Under the pieces are notes generated by a model that was given only the letters and a program-made list of their open reading frames with translations, did no database searches and had not been told where the DNA came from. A program made the position numbers and the translations under genes. Below, one piece after another: positions 1 through 10,062 of a stretch of DNA of 64,000 bases. The stretch's first letter is position 1; every line of letters begins with the position of its first letter. The DNA comes from Puccinellia tenuiflora (Eukaryota; Streptophyta; Magnoliopsida; Poales; Poaceae): NCBI GenBank assembly GCA_012064385.1, contig QRDG01000526.1:338667-402666 (forward strand), given 5' to 3'.

Positions 1-974
1 TTTCAGGGTATCCTTTTTTCTCTCTCTCCACCATTGTTGCACATCTTTGAGGGCTTGATTCCTCCACTTCCCTCCGATGATTCTTTCCCATTTTTAGGGA
101 AACAAGAGAGGAGATCTAGATCCACTACTCCACCAAAACAAAATCTTCTCTAAGTGAGGGAACTCGTTGGATCTAGATTTTGGAGTTCTTGGTGTTTCTC
201 CTTTGTTCTTCCTCCTAAATCCCTCCATAGCATTAGTTGCTTTGGTTGGATTTTGGGGAGAAGGATTTGACCACTTGGTGTGTTCTTGCCTTTTGCATTA
301 GTTGCATCGGGTTGTGCTCTCCACGGTGATTCGTGGGATTGACGTTGAGAAGCTTGTTACTCTTGGGTGCATTGTGTTCCCGAGAGCTTGTGCCTCTTGG
401 GTGCATTGTGTACCCTAGACGGTTGGTGGTGCCGCGAAGCCTTCGAGTTGTGAAGCTTCGGGGCAGATTTGGGAGCCCCCGATTGAGTTGTGGGTGTGTG
501 CCCCAAGATCGTTGTAAAGGCTCCGGATTCCGCCTTGAAGGATTCCGATAGTGGAAGGTGAACCAAACCCTTGGGTGCGGTTCATCGGAGAATAGGGTGA
601 GGCCTTTGTGGCATCTTGAGTAGGCCTCTTGTGGCGAGCTCACACCCCTCCAACGAGACGTACTCCCTTAACAAGGAGGAACTCGGGAATACATCCTCGT
701 CTCCGCGTGCCTCGGTTATTTCTATACCCGAGCTTTTTACTTATGCAATTTACATTGTGATAGCCTTTGTGCTTGATGTCATATATCTTGCTATCACCTT
801 GTTGCTTGCCTTGCTTAGCATAAGTTGTTGGTGCACATAGGTGAGCCTAGTTTATTTAGGTTGTTGGCTTGTTAATTTAAACACCTAGTTTTATTCCGCA
901 ATTATCAAGCCTTAAACTGGAAAAGTTTTAATCGCCTATTCACCCCCCTCTAGGCGACATCGATTGTTCTTTCA
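1..974 (+). mobile_element. Copia-type LTR, 3' part, truncated by window edge
   Basis: Non-coding sequence ending in the pyrimidine-rich block CACCCCCCTCTAGG (941-954) and a terminal TTCTTTCA at 967-974. This ending is typical of grass Copia LTRs just before the primer-binding site. No primer site (TGGTATCAGAGC) follows, so this is a 3' LTR, a solo LTR or a truncated copy. Short ORFs across it lack family features. The 5' end lies outside the window. The Copia assignment is from memory of LTR endings. Confidence 0.6.
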
Positions 975-1460
975 GCAACCTTGTAGGCTGAATCACAGGA
1001 GGCCCATCCGGCTTAAGGAAGACTCCAGAAGGCGTCCCGGAGGACGCTGCCTTGGAAAGAAGACACGGCCCAAGCCGGACGGGAGATTAGTTCGTTCCTT
1101 ATGTCAGTTAGGATCTCCTGTAAGCCCTAGTCCCGGATGCCTATATAAACCGGACTATGGGACGCCTTAGGGCACGAGATACAATTTAGAGAATAGACTC
1201 TCGACCCACAACTTAATTGTAACAGGCACCGTTTTGACTTATAGTGAATTATAGCAACACGTAGGGTCTCGCCGCCGTTGTGAGATCCGAAGCTAGGTAA
1301 ATCTGTGCCAATCCCGACACCGGAATCGCCTACGTCCTTCTCCACCCTTCTCTCTTACCGTCGTCGTATGGCACCCCCGTTAGAGATACCTCGACAGTTA
1401 TAGACCCGAGTTGGCTAGTTAAACTCGGTAAAACTCGTTAAGATTTTGGCAACAACTATG
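975..1460 (+). mobile_element. Gypsy-type LTR fragment with TATA box
   Basis: GC-rich sequence with a TATATAAA box at 1142-1149, followed about 100-250 bases later by motifs seen in grass Gypsy LTR R/U5 regions (TAGGGTCTCGCC near 1262, then GATACCTCGACAGTTAT near 1385-1401). No partner LTR or internal domain is visible, so it is a fragment. It abuts the Copia LTR end directly, suggesting nested or truncated insertions. The right boundary is approximate. Confidence 0.5.
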
Positions 1461-2300
1461 TACAAAGTAACAATATGCCATAATAAACAATATAATTTCA
1501 AAGAGCTCACAACAAATACTAAATCAGGTCACAAACAATGTGGAACGGTCGAATGTGAGTTGTGGCTATTCTGACCTGTGGACTATGCGGCTTGTTTTGG
1601 CATAGTGCGGGGAGTTTATCGAGTATCGTGAGTAGTTCGTTAGCTCGTTCATTAGGCTTGCTACTTTTAACGATCAAAATGTGTGTCTTGGCTCGACTCG
1701 CTAATTTCAAAAATTCAAGTTAAATGAGCCGAGTTTATAACGAGTCGAGTAGCTCGCTGAATTTCTACTACGATAGCACCGAATTTTGCCAATACGGCAG
1801 TTCAATATATGATTTTCATGGACGGATGGGGCCTGAAAGTTGAATAAAGGCTGAAATGCCAACAGACCTGACAGTTGCTAAGCAGTTTTCGGATACTTAA
1901 ATGGACCTCCCAGATGGTATTCTTAACTCTTTTTTTTTCATGTCTAGGCCTAGGCATATGCGACATCGCCCAACTTTAGTTCAAACCCATTGTAATGTAA
2001 CCGTAGCGTCTGTTGCACAACCGAGTATCTTTCAAGCTTTGATTTTCACAAAGATCTTTTTCCGATAAAGCCTCAACACAAATATGACATGTGTCATAAC
2101 ATAGCCTTTCTCTAAATCCAGAGCAAATCTCATGTTTGAGATGATTGTGCACCATCAGTGATTAACGGGCAGATAAACTTACCGATTTATTCAAACAGGC
2201 AAAACCCAAGGCAGAAATACACAAACAAACAAGGATAAAATTCTGAACAAGCAGACCCAGATCATCTTCTGCCACCCGGACGTACAGACTGCCGCCATTT
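1461..2300. other. intergenic; no gene seen
   Basis: No ORF with a recognisable product. The stretch separates the LTR fragments from the 3' end of the minus-strand aspartic-protease-like gene, so its right part should hold that gene's 3' UTR and poly(A) signals. I see no TIR, LTR or tandem structure that I can support. Confidence 0.5.
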
Positions 2301-3602
2301 CTAGCCAAGGCGGAAGTTGTTGCAGGTCGTCTGCCGGAAGAACAGAGAGGAGCTGAACCCGAGCCGGCTCCGCTGCAGGTCGAACTCCAGCAGGTTGGCC
2401 TCCATCATGTGGCCCCCGACCACAACCGACGTCCGCGGGGCGGCGCCGCCATCCAAAACGGCGAGGCAGAGCGCGCCGCCCTTGGCGGCCACCATCGAGT
2501 TAGCCCCGAACACCACCCACGACGTGGCCTGGTTTTGCAGCACCAGTTCGACGGTGGGCACGGCCGGGCCCACGCGGGTGCTCCCCACCTTGCTCCCGTC
2601 GTAGCAGAGCTTGAACGGCGCCACGGCTTTCACACGAGGAATCATGGCCGTCTCCTTCGCGAACGCGTCGGTGACCGCCTTGTGGATGGAGGTCTCGAGC
2701 ACGGTGTATGGCGCGACCGTGCTGAGCTTGGTGCCGCCCACGCCCTGCCTGTCGATGGTCAGCAGCGTGGCGTTCAGCGGCACAACGCGGCCGTTCACCT
2801 TGATGGCCATCACGCCGATGAAGTACTCGTTCGACTTGTCCTTCTCGCCGGAGACGCCGGCGGTGCTGACGTTGTTGACGAGGAGCGGGGTGTAGATGAG
2901 CGAGTCGGAGACGTCCACCCCGGGCTGGAACGCGTAGGGCGCGTCGCCGAAGATGACGCCCCCGCCTCGGCAGAGCGCGAACCTGCGGGAGAAGTGGAAC
3001 GTGGCGGCGAGCTGCGTCGGGAGCGAGAAGCGCGCGCAGCTGAGGGACGCCATGCCGGTGGCGCCGTCGGCAAGGCCCTTGATGAGGAACGTGGCGCCGC
3101 AGGTGAAGAGGAACGCGGGGGCGGTGGCGAGCGGCCCCGGCATCGGGCGGAAGGTGGTGGCCACCGACAGCACGCCGGTGATAATGTTGCCGCTGGTGGC
3201 GAGGCTCGTGACGATGTTCTCCGGGAACCCGCCGCAGGTGTCGTTGAGGCAGCCGGGAGACGGCGGGCCGACGCAGCTGGTGGTGCAGGCGCCCGTCCGC
3301 GCGAGGCGGCACGACTTGGACACGCAGGGGACTCGGGCGTAGGAGGAGGACACGTACCCGGCGTCGCAGTCCATCCAGAGCATGTTGCCCCCGAGGTCGA
3401 GCACGGCCGTCACCGGCACCTGCGGCGTGCGCTGCCGGAAGCCGGTCAGGTACTGCCCCGTCGCGTCGTCCCTCCGCAGCGGCAGCACCAGGGTGCTCGG
3501 GTTGCTGCTGCTGGTCGCAGCGCGGCACGAGTACGGCGACAGGAAGAGGAGGATGAGCAGAGCGGTGGCGGTGGAAGCGACGAGACGAGAGGGACGCGCC
3601 AT
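2301..3602 (-). CDS. TAXI/EDGP-type pepsin-fold protein (xylanase-inhibitor-like, probably non-proteolytic)
   Basis: Intronless ORF of 433 aa, read from ATG at 3602. The frame is open further upstream, but this Met gives a clean signal peptide (about residues 1-28, hydrophobic TALLILLFL) and lies about 60 bases after a TATA box. Residues 69-75 are DLGGNML: the first catalytic motif DTG has become DLG, as in TAXI-type proteins. The second catalytic Asp region reads KLSTVAPYTVLE, with Ser where Asp would be, so proteolysis is unlikely. Thirteen cysteines in the mature part fit the disulfide-rich TAXI/EDGP fold. The C-terminal hallmark VVVGGHMMEANLLEFDL followed by RLGFS is present. Known family role: apoplastic inhibition of microbial xylanases/glucanases in defence; the substrate here is inferred only. 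Length matches the family (about 380-440 aa). No frameshift or stop: the only intact host-type gene here. Its high GC content contrasts with the flanks. Confidence 0.9.
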   Translation of the reverse strand: MARPSRLVASTATALLILLFLSPYSCRAATSSSNPSTLVLPLRRDDATGQYLTGFRQRTPQVPVTAVLDLGGNMLWMDCDAGYVSSSYARVPCVSKSCRLARTGACTTSCVGPPSPGCLNDTCGGFPENIVTSLATSGNIITGVLSVATTFRPMPGPLATAPAFLFTCGATFLIKGLADGATGMASLSCARFSLPTQLAATFHFSRRFALCRGGGVIFGDAPYAFQPGVDVSDSLIYTPLLVNNVSTAGVSGEKDKSNEYFIGVMAIKVNGRVVPLNATLLTIDRQGVGGTKLSTVAPYTVLETSIHKAVTDAFAKETAMIPRVKAVAPFKLCYDGSKVGSTRVGPAVPTVELVLQNQATSWVVFGANSMVAAKGGALCLAVLDGGAAPRTSVVVGGHMMEANLLEFDLQRSRLGFSSSLFFRQTTCNNFRLG

Positions 3603-3662
3603 GTTAGGACACGACTTGAGAGCAATGGCTATGTGAAGCTTTCGCAGCGGCAACGATCGGAT

Positions 3663-3669
3663 GTTTATA
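3663..3669 (-). promoter_or_regulatory. TATA box of the TAXI-like gene
   Basis: TATAAAC read on the minus strand, about 62 bases upstream of the chosen ATG at 3602. This spacing leaves a short 5' UTR of about 30 nt and supports the internal Met over the farther upstream in-frame Met at 3809, which would lie upstream of the TATA box. Confidence 0.6.
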
Positions 3670-3809
3670 CTGGACAGCACGGCGTACAGCGAGGCGGGGA
3701 AGTGGCGGTTAGGCGGGGCGAGACGCCAGAATGGACCGGACGAGTGGACCCGGAACTGTATTTTAGTTCCGTTGAACGAGTCTCCGTGCAGTTCATGTCC
3801 CAATCTCAT

Positions 3810-4154
3810 TTCTTATGACGCGTAACATTGTTGCTCAGGAAAACGCCTTTCTTTTTCTCTCCTCCCACCAAGCGGCGGCGAAAAACCAACTCCTTCAGAT
3901 CTGAGTCGATGGGGTTGTTCTCTCTCCCTGCGTTTGCGCTCCGGTGGCAGGAGGGAGGGGAATTCATACGTCTCATTTATTTTCTGGTCCTTTTTAATTA
4001 AAATAAACATGTACAGTTACATTTTCAGAATAATCTTTTTTCTTTCTCGGCAAAATCTTGTTCCCTCCAAATTGTACTAAGACGACTGCTAAAACGCCGA
4101 ATTTTTTTCGTTCCCTCCACTCCTCCCGCGCACCCCACCTATCAAATATTTCGC
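3810..4154. other. intergenic between the TAXI-like gene and a CACTA element
   Basis: No gene. It holds upstream sequence of the TAXI-like gene on the minus side and, on the plus side, the leader into the transposase-like gene. I looked for a 5' CACTA terminus here matching the right end at 7907 and found none, so the element's left end is deleted, diverged or farther left. Confidence 0.5.
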
Positions 4155-4161
4155 CCTCCCT

Positions 4162-4168
4162 TATATAC
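4162..4168 (+). promoter_or_regulatory. TATA box of the Ptta/En-Spm transposase-like gene
   Basis: TATATAC within CCCTTATATACGTCG, about 130 bases upstream of the ATG at 4300 and preceded by pyrimidine-rich CTCCC runs. It fits a core promoter for the spliced plus-strand gene that follows. Confidence 0.45.
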
Positions 4169-4299
4169 GTCGTGCCTCTCCCCCATGATTTACTAGCATC
4201 TTAACTCCCACCCCTAGACCTCATCCTCTCGTGCTCACCTAGATCCGGTGTCTTCGCCGCACGTTCTTCCATCTCGCATCTATCTCCACGGTGGTCGCC

Positions 4300-7001
4300 A
4301 TGGCCGACAGTCGTCGAGCCGTCAGGGGGAACGATCATCGCGCACAGACGCCGAAGAAGGGACCCAGCTCGGGGAACGATCATCGCGCACAGACGCCGAA
4401 GAAGGGACCCAGGTCGAAGACACTCCAAGGTAAATCTGTCGGTGATCGGCTTCTTGTTTTGTTTTTCGGATGCTACGATCGAGAGATCGGTTTTTTGGTT
4501 TTCGATTGGATCGATTTGTCCTATATCTAGATCTTGCATACTTGATAGATCAGGGCATGATAGCATTGAGTTGTAGGTGTGTTCGTACATACCACATGAT
4601 TGGATTGATTTGTTCCGAAGGATATACGATCCAATCGCCGACATCATACGTAGGGTTTATCGATTTTGTTCCGTAGACAATCATGCCGTGCTGCTATACA
4701 ATCTTTGCCATCCCGCATCGTAGACTCTTATTTTTTCAATCATTTGCTGCTATACAATCTTTTGCGTAGACACTTATTTGTTGTTTTCTATGGAATTGGC
4801 CCCATCTTATGTTTAGTTAACGCTCCTCTCTTCCGATTATTTCAGCGGGGACAGAAAAACCCGTCAAGTCGGCATATGAGCTTGAAAAGGACAGAGAAAT
4901 GCAAGAAAATCTTGTACGCATGACAAAAATTTTGGTGGAAAAATATGGACAAGGCCACAAAATTCAGCAACATTTCTCTGGTTTTGCACGTTCATTAGTG
5001 TATGGTGGGCTACAAATAGGAACAAGTAACAATCAAAAGGACACAGACTGCCAAGACAAGGAGGTCGAAGAGGACCCTTCGTACCAACCGAATCCAGAAG
5101 AGATAGCTGCTGCTGAGGATGATCTTCATTCAGATGAGGATCAGCGCACTGTCGGCAAAACTTCATCTCAGGTCTGTGGAACTATTTTTGAACTCTGATA
5201 GCAAATACATGCTAAATGTTTCCTACTAATGTGGCCTCTACTTTGCTTGCAGATAGTTCCTGGTTCTGCAACAGTTGCACAGAAGAAGCATTCCAGACCA
5301 GAAGTTCCACCATCCAACATTGCAACAAGATCAAGGGCAACAACTGAAACTGAAGCTGGGCCATCTGATGAGCCCACGGCCACTGCTGGGCAGAACACTG
5401 AAGGAGCACCCTCACCTAACCAGATCATGACATCTGGAGGCAGCAACTCATCTCCTGAGGACAATCAAATTGTAAACTTTCAATGACAAGGTATGAAAGT
5501 TTGTAAAAACTACACACTGTACCACATATTTTCATATAAAAGATAATCATTTCATCTCTCTTATTTCAAAGACATTGACAGCATCTGGCCGTACTAAGAG
5601 AAAGAGAGGTGGACGCAGACCTACTATGGGCCATGGACTACATGAGTACACAAGAAGAAATGGTGGCACTAAGATGAAAATTGACTTCACTGCCAGTGCA
5701 AGGAGACCCAAGGATTATATCCAGTCAGCAAAGCTGAGCAGTGAGGTTGGTAATCACATCCGTGCCAAAATGCCGCTTGCAACACACTGGACACAATACA
5801 AGAAAGATAAAACTCTCCAACATGTCATTCCTCATGCTATAAATACAGTAGCGGTGAGTCCAGTACAATCCCGGTTTAACCTAATTATTATGCTACATGA
5901 TCAACCTTCTAAGAATCTACTGATTAATGCATCACTATTTTGCAGGGAAAGTTTACTATGGACAGAAATGATGAGGTGGCCCAAGATGTGTGCACTGATA
6001 TGCTGCAAGTTAGTATTCGGCAGTTCCGATATAGGCTTAAGAAGGAGTATTGGCCCAAAATTAAAGATCTCACACTGGAGCAAGCATATCTGAAGAAGCC
6101 AGATCATGTAGAAGAGAAAAGCTGGAAAGAACTGCTGAACAGATGGTTTGATGAGAAGTACCAGGTACATAAATCTTATTCCTTTCAATAACAGCTACTG
6201 AAATCTTACATTTCTCTGATCTGGATAAATAAAATGCATGTACCGAACATAGGGAGTGTGTTTAACAAATGGAAAGAACAGAGAAGCTGTGAAACAGTTC
6301 CATACCACTGGATCTCGAAGCTATGTTGCTCATTGGGAACATGTAGTAAGTGTTCTGAACTTCCCCATACAGTTTATACTTCTGTCATACAAGTACACAA
6401 TGGTAATGTGCATTCTACATTTTTGCAAGCAGAAGGCTAAGCAGCAGGAAGAAGAAACCTCTCCAATTGAATTTTTTAGAATGACACACACTAACAAGGA
6501 TAACATTATGAGTACTGAAGCAAAAAGTGCATATGTAAGAAATATTTCATATTAGCACAATTTTTATATATTCCAGTTTTGTATCTTGTCCATGCAATGA
6601 TTGTAATCTTTATGCAAGACAAAATGGTGGGAAAAAAAGCGGCGCCACGCAATGAAGATGAACCTGAATTGACTGATTTGCAAATTGTTCAGCTAGTTCT
6701 CAGCGAGAAAAGCCCATCCACCACCTGCAACAGCACATTCCTACCAAGATTGGGCGTCGCAACAAGCTCCAGGAAGTCGTCTGTTTCAGCTACACGCATC
6801 CGAGAGCTACAACAAAGACTGGCCGATCAAGAGCAAAACTCCATACATGCAGCTGAAAGGTACCACAGTGAGATGCAGGCAAGACTGCAAGAACAAGATC
6901 AAAAATTTGAAGAGATCAGGAAGAAGCAGGAGGAAGAACTTGAAGCTGTGAAGAAAGCCCAAGAAGAAAAGACTCTTGCTTATGAAAAGAGGCAGACATA
7001 A
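4300..7001 (+). pseudogene. Ptta/En-Spm plant transposase-like gene (Transposase_24 type), eight exons, broken at the last junction
   Basis: Exons by GT-AG and frame: 4300-4429, 4846-5171, 5253-5471, 5572-5853, 5946-6164, 6253-6345, 6433-6534, then about 6618-7001. Junctions 1-6 keep frame. Exon 1 encodes a 15-residue tandem repeat (GNDHRAQTPKKGP twice, 45-bp period). Exon 4 has the basic RTKRKRGGRRPT segment and exon 5 the conserved part with YWPKIKDLTLEQAYLKKP and WKELLNRWFDEKY. Exon 6 has VKQFHTTGSRSYV, typical of the IPR004252 family (TnpA-like proteins of CACTA elements). Exon 8 is a long coiled coil (about residues RELQQRLADQEQ to the end) and stops at TAA 6999-7001. The exon 7/8 junction fails: donor at 6535 (TAT|GTAAGA) is phase 0, while acceptor CAAG at 6618 needs one extra base. 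A lost G at the donor would explain it. Role: DNA binding/transposition accessory; no DDE core is visible. Confidence 0.75.
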
Positions 7002-7279
7002 ATGGATGCCGTGCTGAATTTGCTCTTGAGGACATCCCATCAACCATCCATGACAGAATCCCAGGGCAACTAATCAATTGCACCGCCATCATACAACATT
7101 CTTAATCATAGGTCTTTTAATTTCTTTGTGTTCTGTACCCAATTGTAATCTTTCTTATGAATCTTTCGATCTGTGAGACACATACCGACTACGTGTGCCA
7201 CCATTATCTTATGATATATTTTTTGTTATATTTTGCCAGTTATTTTGTTTCCAAAATTTCACAAATAATTCAAATGTTC

Positions 7280-7907
7280 TCAAATTTTGATAAATTCAAA
7301 AGGTGACGGAAAATGTCACAACGTCACCATTAAATGAAACCATGTGGCACCAATTCTGGTGCCACTTGTCAGAATTTTATGGGTCCCACCAGTCAGCATT
7401 ATTGGGACCCATATGTCGGCAACAACCTGGTCCCACTTGTCAGAATTTTGTGGATCCCACCGGTCAGAATATTGTGGGTCCAGCTTGTCATAATATTTTG
7501 TGGGTCCCACAAGTTAGCACCATGCCGGTCCCACATGACAAATATCCACGTCAGCGCCAACCCATGTTGTCAGCAGCCAAATGGGACCCACATGTAAGGC
7601 CACGTATGCTTTTTTTGGACCAATCAGAAACTTGCCAACATTTAGATATTGACGAAAGTTCCAATTGTCCGTGACAAATCTGTCTGTCAACAATCAACCT
7701 TCAACGTTGACGAATTTGCAGGTCGTCACCATCAAACGTTTGACGTTGACGAAAAAATGCATACCGTCACCCCCGATATTTTATGATGGAGCTTTGTTGA
7801 CGAACCCCGTGACGATCAAATTTCGTCACCTCGATGAAATCCTTGACGAAAATTGGCCAACACATGACAAAAGTGCTTTGTCAACAAAAATATCATCCTT
7901 TGTAGTG
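7280..7907 (+). repeat. subterminal repeats of the CACTA element
   Basis: Two blocks. At 7330-7560 a degenerate 35-45-base unit containing CCCAC(T)TGTCAGAATTTTGTGGGTCCCAC repeats five to six times in slightly altered form. At 7640-7900 the short motif TGACGAA and its relative GTTGAC/TGACAAA recur in both orientations. Such arrays bind CACTA transposase in known En/Spm elements; binding here is inferred. Confidence 0.6.
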
Positions 7908-8003
7908 AGCATCTGCCTCTGGGTAAATGAAATTTCTCCTAAACAATATCAATCTTTCAAAGACCCGTTTCCTGACCAATGAGATCCGACACCTTTTGTT
8001 ATA

Positions 8004-8096
8004 CTCCCTCCGATCCATAAAAGGTGTCGCTCACTTAGTAAAAGCTTGTACTAACTTAGTACAAAATTAGCGATACTTTTTATGGATCGGAGGGAA
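8004..8096. mobile_element. Stowaway MITE (about 93 bp)
   Basis: Terminal inverted repeats CTCCCTCCGATCC (8004-8016) and GGATCGGAGGGA (8084-8095), flanked by TA at 8002-8003 and 8097-8098, as expected for Tc1/mariner-type Stowaway MITEs. Non-coding, imperfectly palindromic, and inserted in the LINE relic. Confidence 0.85.
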
Positions 8097-8354
8097 TACC
8101 ATCTTGCCCTATTTGCACTGATGGTTTAATAGAAGAGGAGTTTGAAATCCACTTGTCTATCCACACAGAAATAGACTAGCCATTGTCTATGTCGGTTGAG
8201 ACCCATCTGAAGTACGTGCTTCCCGCCAAGCCACAGTTGCTCCCCATGTTGCAAAAGCATGATGTGGTACAGTCGCTTTCAGGAAATTCGATGATGAAGG
8301 GAAATACCTACCCTTCAACACATGAGCACATGAAGAGTTTGGATCGGTCATGAG

Positions 8355-9425
8355 CGCAACCACTATTTCTCGCTCTTTGCGAGTTGTAATTCCGCCTCGC
8401 CTGCACAAACGTACTAGATGGGACGGCCCATTTCGGCTATTTTTTTCGTTTTCAGTTTTGTTCTTCTTTTTTTTCTTTCTTTTCTTTTTTCTTTTTCCTG
8501 TTTTCATTTTTGTTTGTTTTAGTTTCTTTTTTCTTTTTTTCATACTTTTCATGTTCTTTTTTTCGTACTTTCAAAATCTAAACTTTTTTATTTTCAGTTT
8601 TTCGTAACCTTTTAAAAAAATAATATTTTTTAAATGGAAAACATTTAAAAAAAATATAATTGTCTAAATATGAACCATTTAAAAAATGAGCATTTTTAAA
8701 TATGATTTTTTTTCAAATTCTGAACCATTTTCAAAATAAAAAATAAAAACATGAAATATTTTAAAAAATGAACATTTTTTAAATAAGAATCATTTTTTTA
8801 AATCTATTTTTGGTTCAACGGTATTTTTGGTTCACTATTATTTTCGGTTCACCCGAATTTTAGTTTCTTTTTTGGTTCCTTATTATTTTCGGCTCGCCGG
8901 TATTTTTGGTTCACTATTATTTTTGGTTCATCAAAATTTTAGGTTCACTATTATTTTCGGCTTACCTGAATTTTAGTTTTCTTTTCGGTTTACTATTATT
9001 TTTGGTTCACTATTATTTTTGGTTTATCTGAATTTTAGTTTTTTCGGTTAACTATTATTTTTGGTTCACCGATAATTTTGGTTCAGCCAAATTTTAATTT
9101 TAAAATGATTCATATTTAAAAATAATCATTTTTAAAATGGTTCATATTTTAAGAAATGATTCATATTTTAAAAAATTTCAAAATTGAAAATATCCAGATT
9201 TCTAAAAAAAACTTCAGATTTAAGAACAAAAAATAAAAACACGAAAAAAAACAGAACGAAAAAATAAATAAAACAACCTAATATAAAGATAATGCCAAAA
9301 AAGAAAAAAAGAGAAAAAAAAACCGTATGTGAGCTGGCCCATATGTAGGACTGGTACACGAGCGCGCACAAATCCTATGGGCGAGTCCCTGCTAACGCTC
9401 GCAATGAGCGAGGCATAAGTGTTCC
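8355..9425. mobile_element. Mutator-like non-autonomous element (about 1.07 kb)
   Basis: Inverted ends CGCAACCACTATTTCTCGCT (8355-8374) and, on the complement of the right end, GGAACACTTATGCCTCGCTC; both continue into CGCTC-T/A-TTGCGAG. Flanks GGTCATGAG (8346-8354) and CGTCACGAG (9426-9434) match at 7 of 9 positions, fitting the 9-bp target duplication of Mutator-like elements. Removing the element plus one copy restores the LINE frame (RLVT|DPNSS). The interior is AT-rich with long T/A runs and no gene. Confidence 0.7.
8812..9095. repeat. degenerate GGTTCACTATTATTTT tandem array
   Basis: Inside the Mutator-like element, units around TTTGGTTCACTATTATTTTC alternate with GGTTCACCGAATTTTAG at a spacing of roughly 25-60 bases, about eight to ten times. 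No coding function; it probably arose by slippage. Confidence 0.6.
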
Positions 9426-9600
9426 CGTCACGAGTCTCCAGCCATGCTTGTCCAAAATAGCTAAATTGAAAATCTATGAATCACGAAAGCCGATAACACC
9501 CTTGATCTTTGGAGTAGCCAGAGCATCCCATGGAAACCCAATGCGGATCGGCATTCCAGGGATGAAGTCCACCAATATCGGCCCCATGCTACACGTCAAC

Positions 9601-10062
9601 TTCCTGCAAGTTTTTTCGTCAGTTTGAAGCTACTCAATACCACGGTCCAGAAACACCATTATAAAAATATATAGAGGAGTAATCATTATAAAGAGAAGAC
9701 TACAAAAATGTATAAGAACTTTTGTGACCGAAAATACATAGGAGAACATGAATACCATATACCATGATATTTAAAAATAACTTAGAAATTTAAAAAGTTT
9801 AAAATTTCGGAACTGACATTTGGCGAACATTATCAACTATTGTACCCGTACAAAAAATTCATAAAAAAAATTGGGTCAAAGGTTTTTTAAAGTAGCTATA
9901 TACAGTCTATGTGCTGTTAGTTCGCATCCAATTTATTTTTGCGAAAGGTCGTGGAAAAATGGTGACGTTACACAGTCATCAGACAGCACTCTTCGCTTCT
10001 AGACGCAGACTCGGGCGGTCGCGGCAACGAACCGCGTGGAAATTTCCTTTCCGACCAACAGT
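9601..10062. other. AT-rich spacer, no gene seen
   Basis: No ORF with family features. The stretch is flanked by the LINE relic on the left and the hAT terminus on the right. I see no terminal repeat or tandem structure that I can support. Confidence 0.5.

Larger units (their letters stand above)
4155..7907 (+). mobile_element. CACTA (En/Spm, Ptta type) element, left end not found
   Basis: The right terminus is exact: ATCCTTTGTAGTG ends at 7907, whose complement starts CACTACAAAGGAT, the CACTA signature. Repeated TGACGAA/GTTGAC subterminal motifs fill 7640-7900, as expected for transposase-binding sites. The body carries a spliced transposase-like gene (4300-7001). The right flank (7911 onward) is LINE coding relic, so the element inserted into an older LINE. 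The start coordinate given is only the promoter region. Confidence 0.75.
7911..9600 (-). pseudogene. LINE (plant L1-type) reverse-transcriptase C-terminal relic, interrupted
   Basis: Read on minus: 9600-9435 encodes PWDALATPKIKGVIGFRDS, a stop, then IFNLAILDKHGWRLVT. After the insertion at 8355-9425 the frame resumes at 8345 with DPNSSCAHVLKGRYFP and ATWGATVAWREA. Next, with further shifts, come ISVWIDKWI (near 8120) and, beyond a Stowaway, VSDLIGQETG (near 7970). These are the conserved steps of the plant LINE region between RT and the zf-RVT domain. Multiple stops and shifts make it a relic. Three DNA transposons landed in it: Mutator-like, Stowaway, and the CACTA whose right end is at 7907. 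Confidence 0.75.

Noticed and set aside
2409..3818. 469-aa plus-strand ORF and the 342-aa minus ORF over 2500-3528
   Set aside because: Shadows of the GC-rich TAXI-like gene in other frames; Arg/His/Ala-rich composition with no domain, signal peptide or motif.
8187..8552. Lysine-rich 121-aa minus ORF with KKRKKKKK runs
   Set aside because: Its N-terminal half is the T/A-run interior of the Mutator-like element; only the C-terminal part is real LINE relic.
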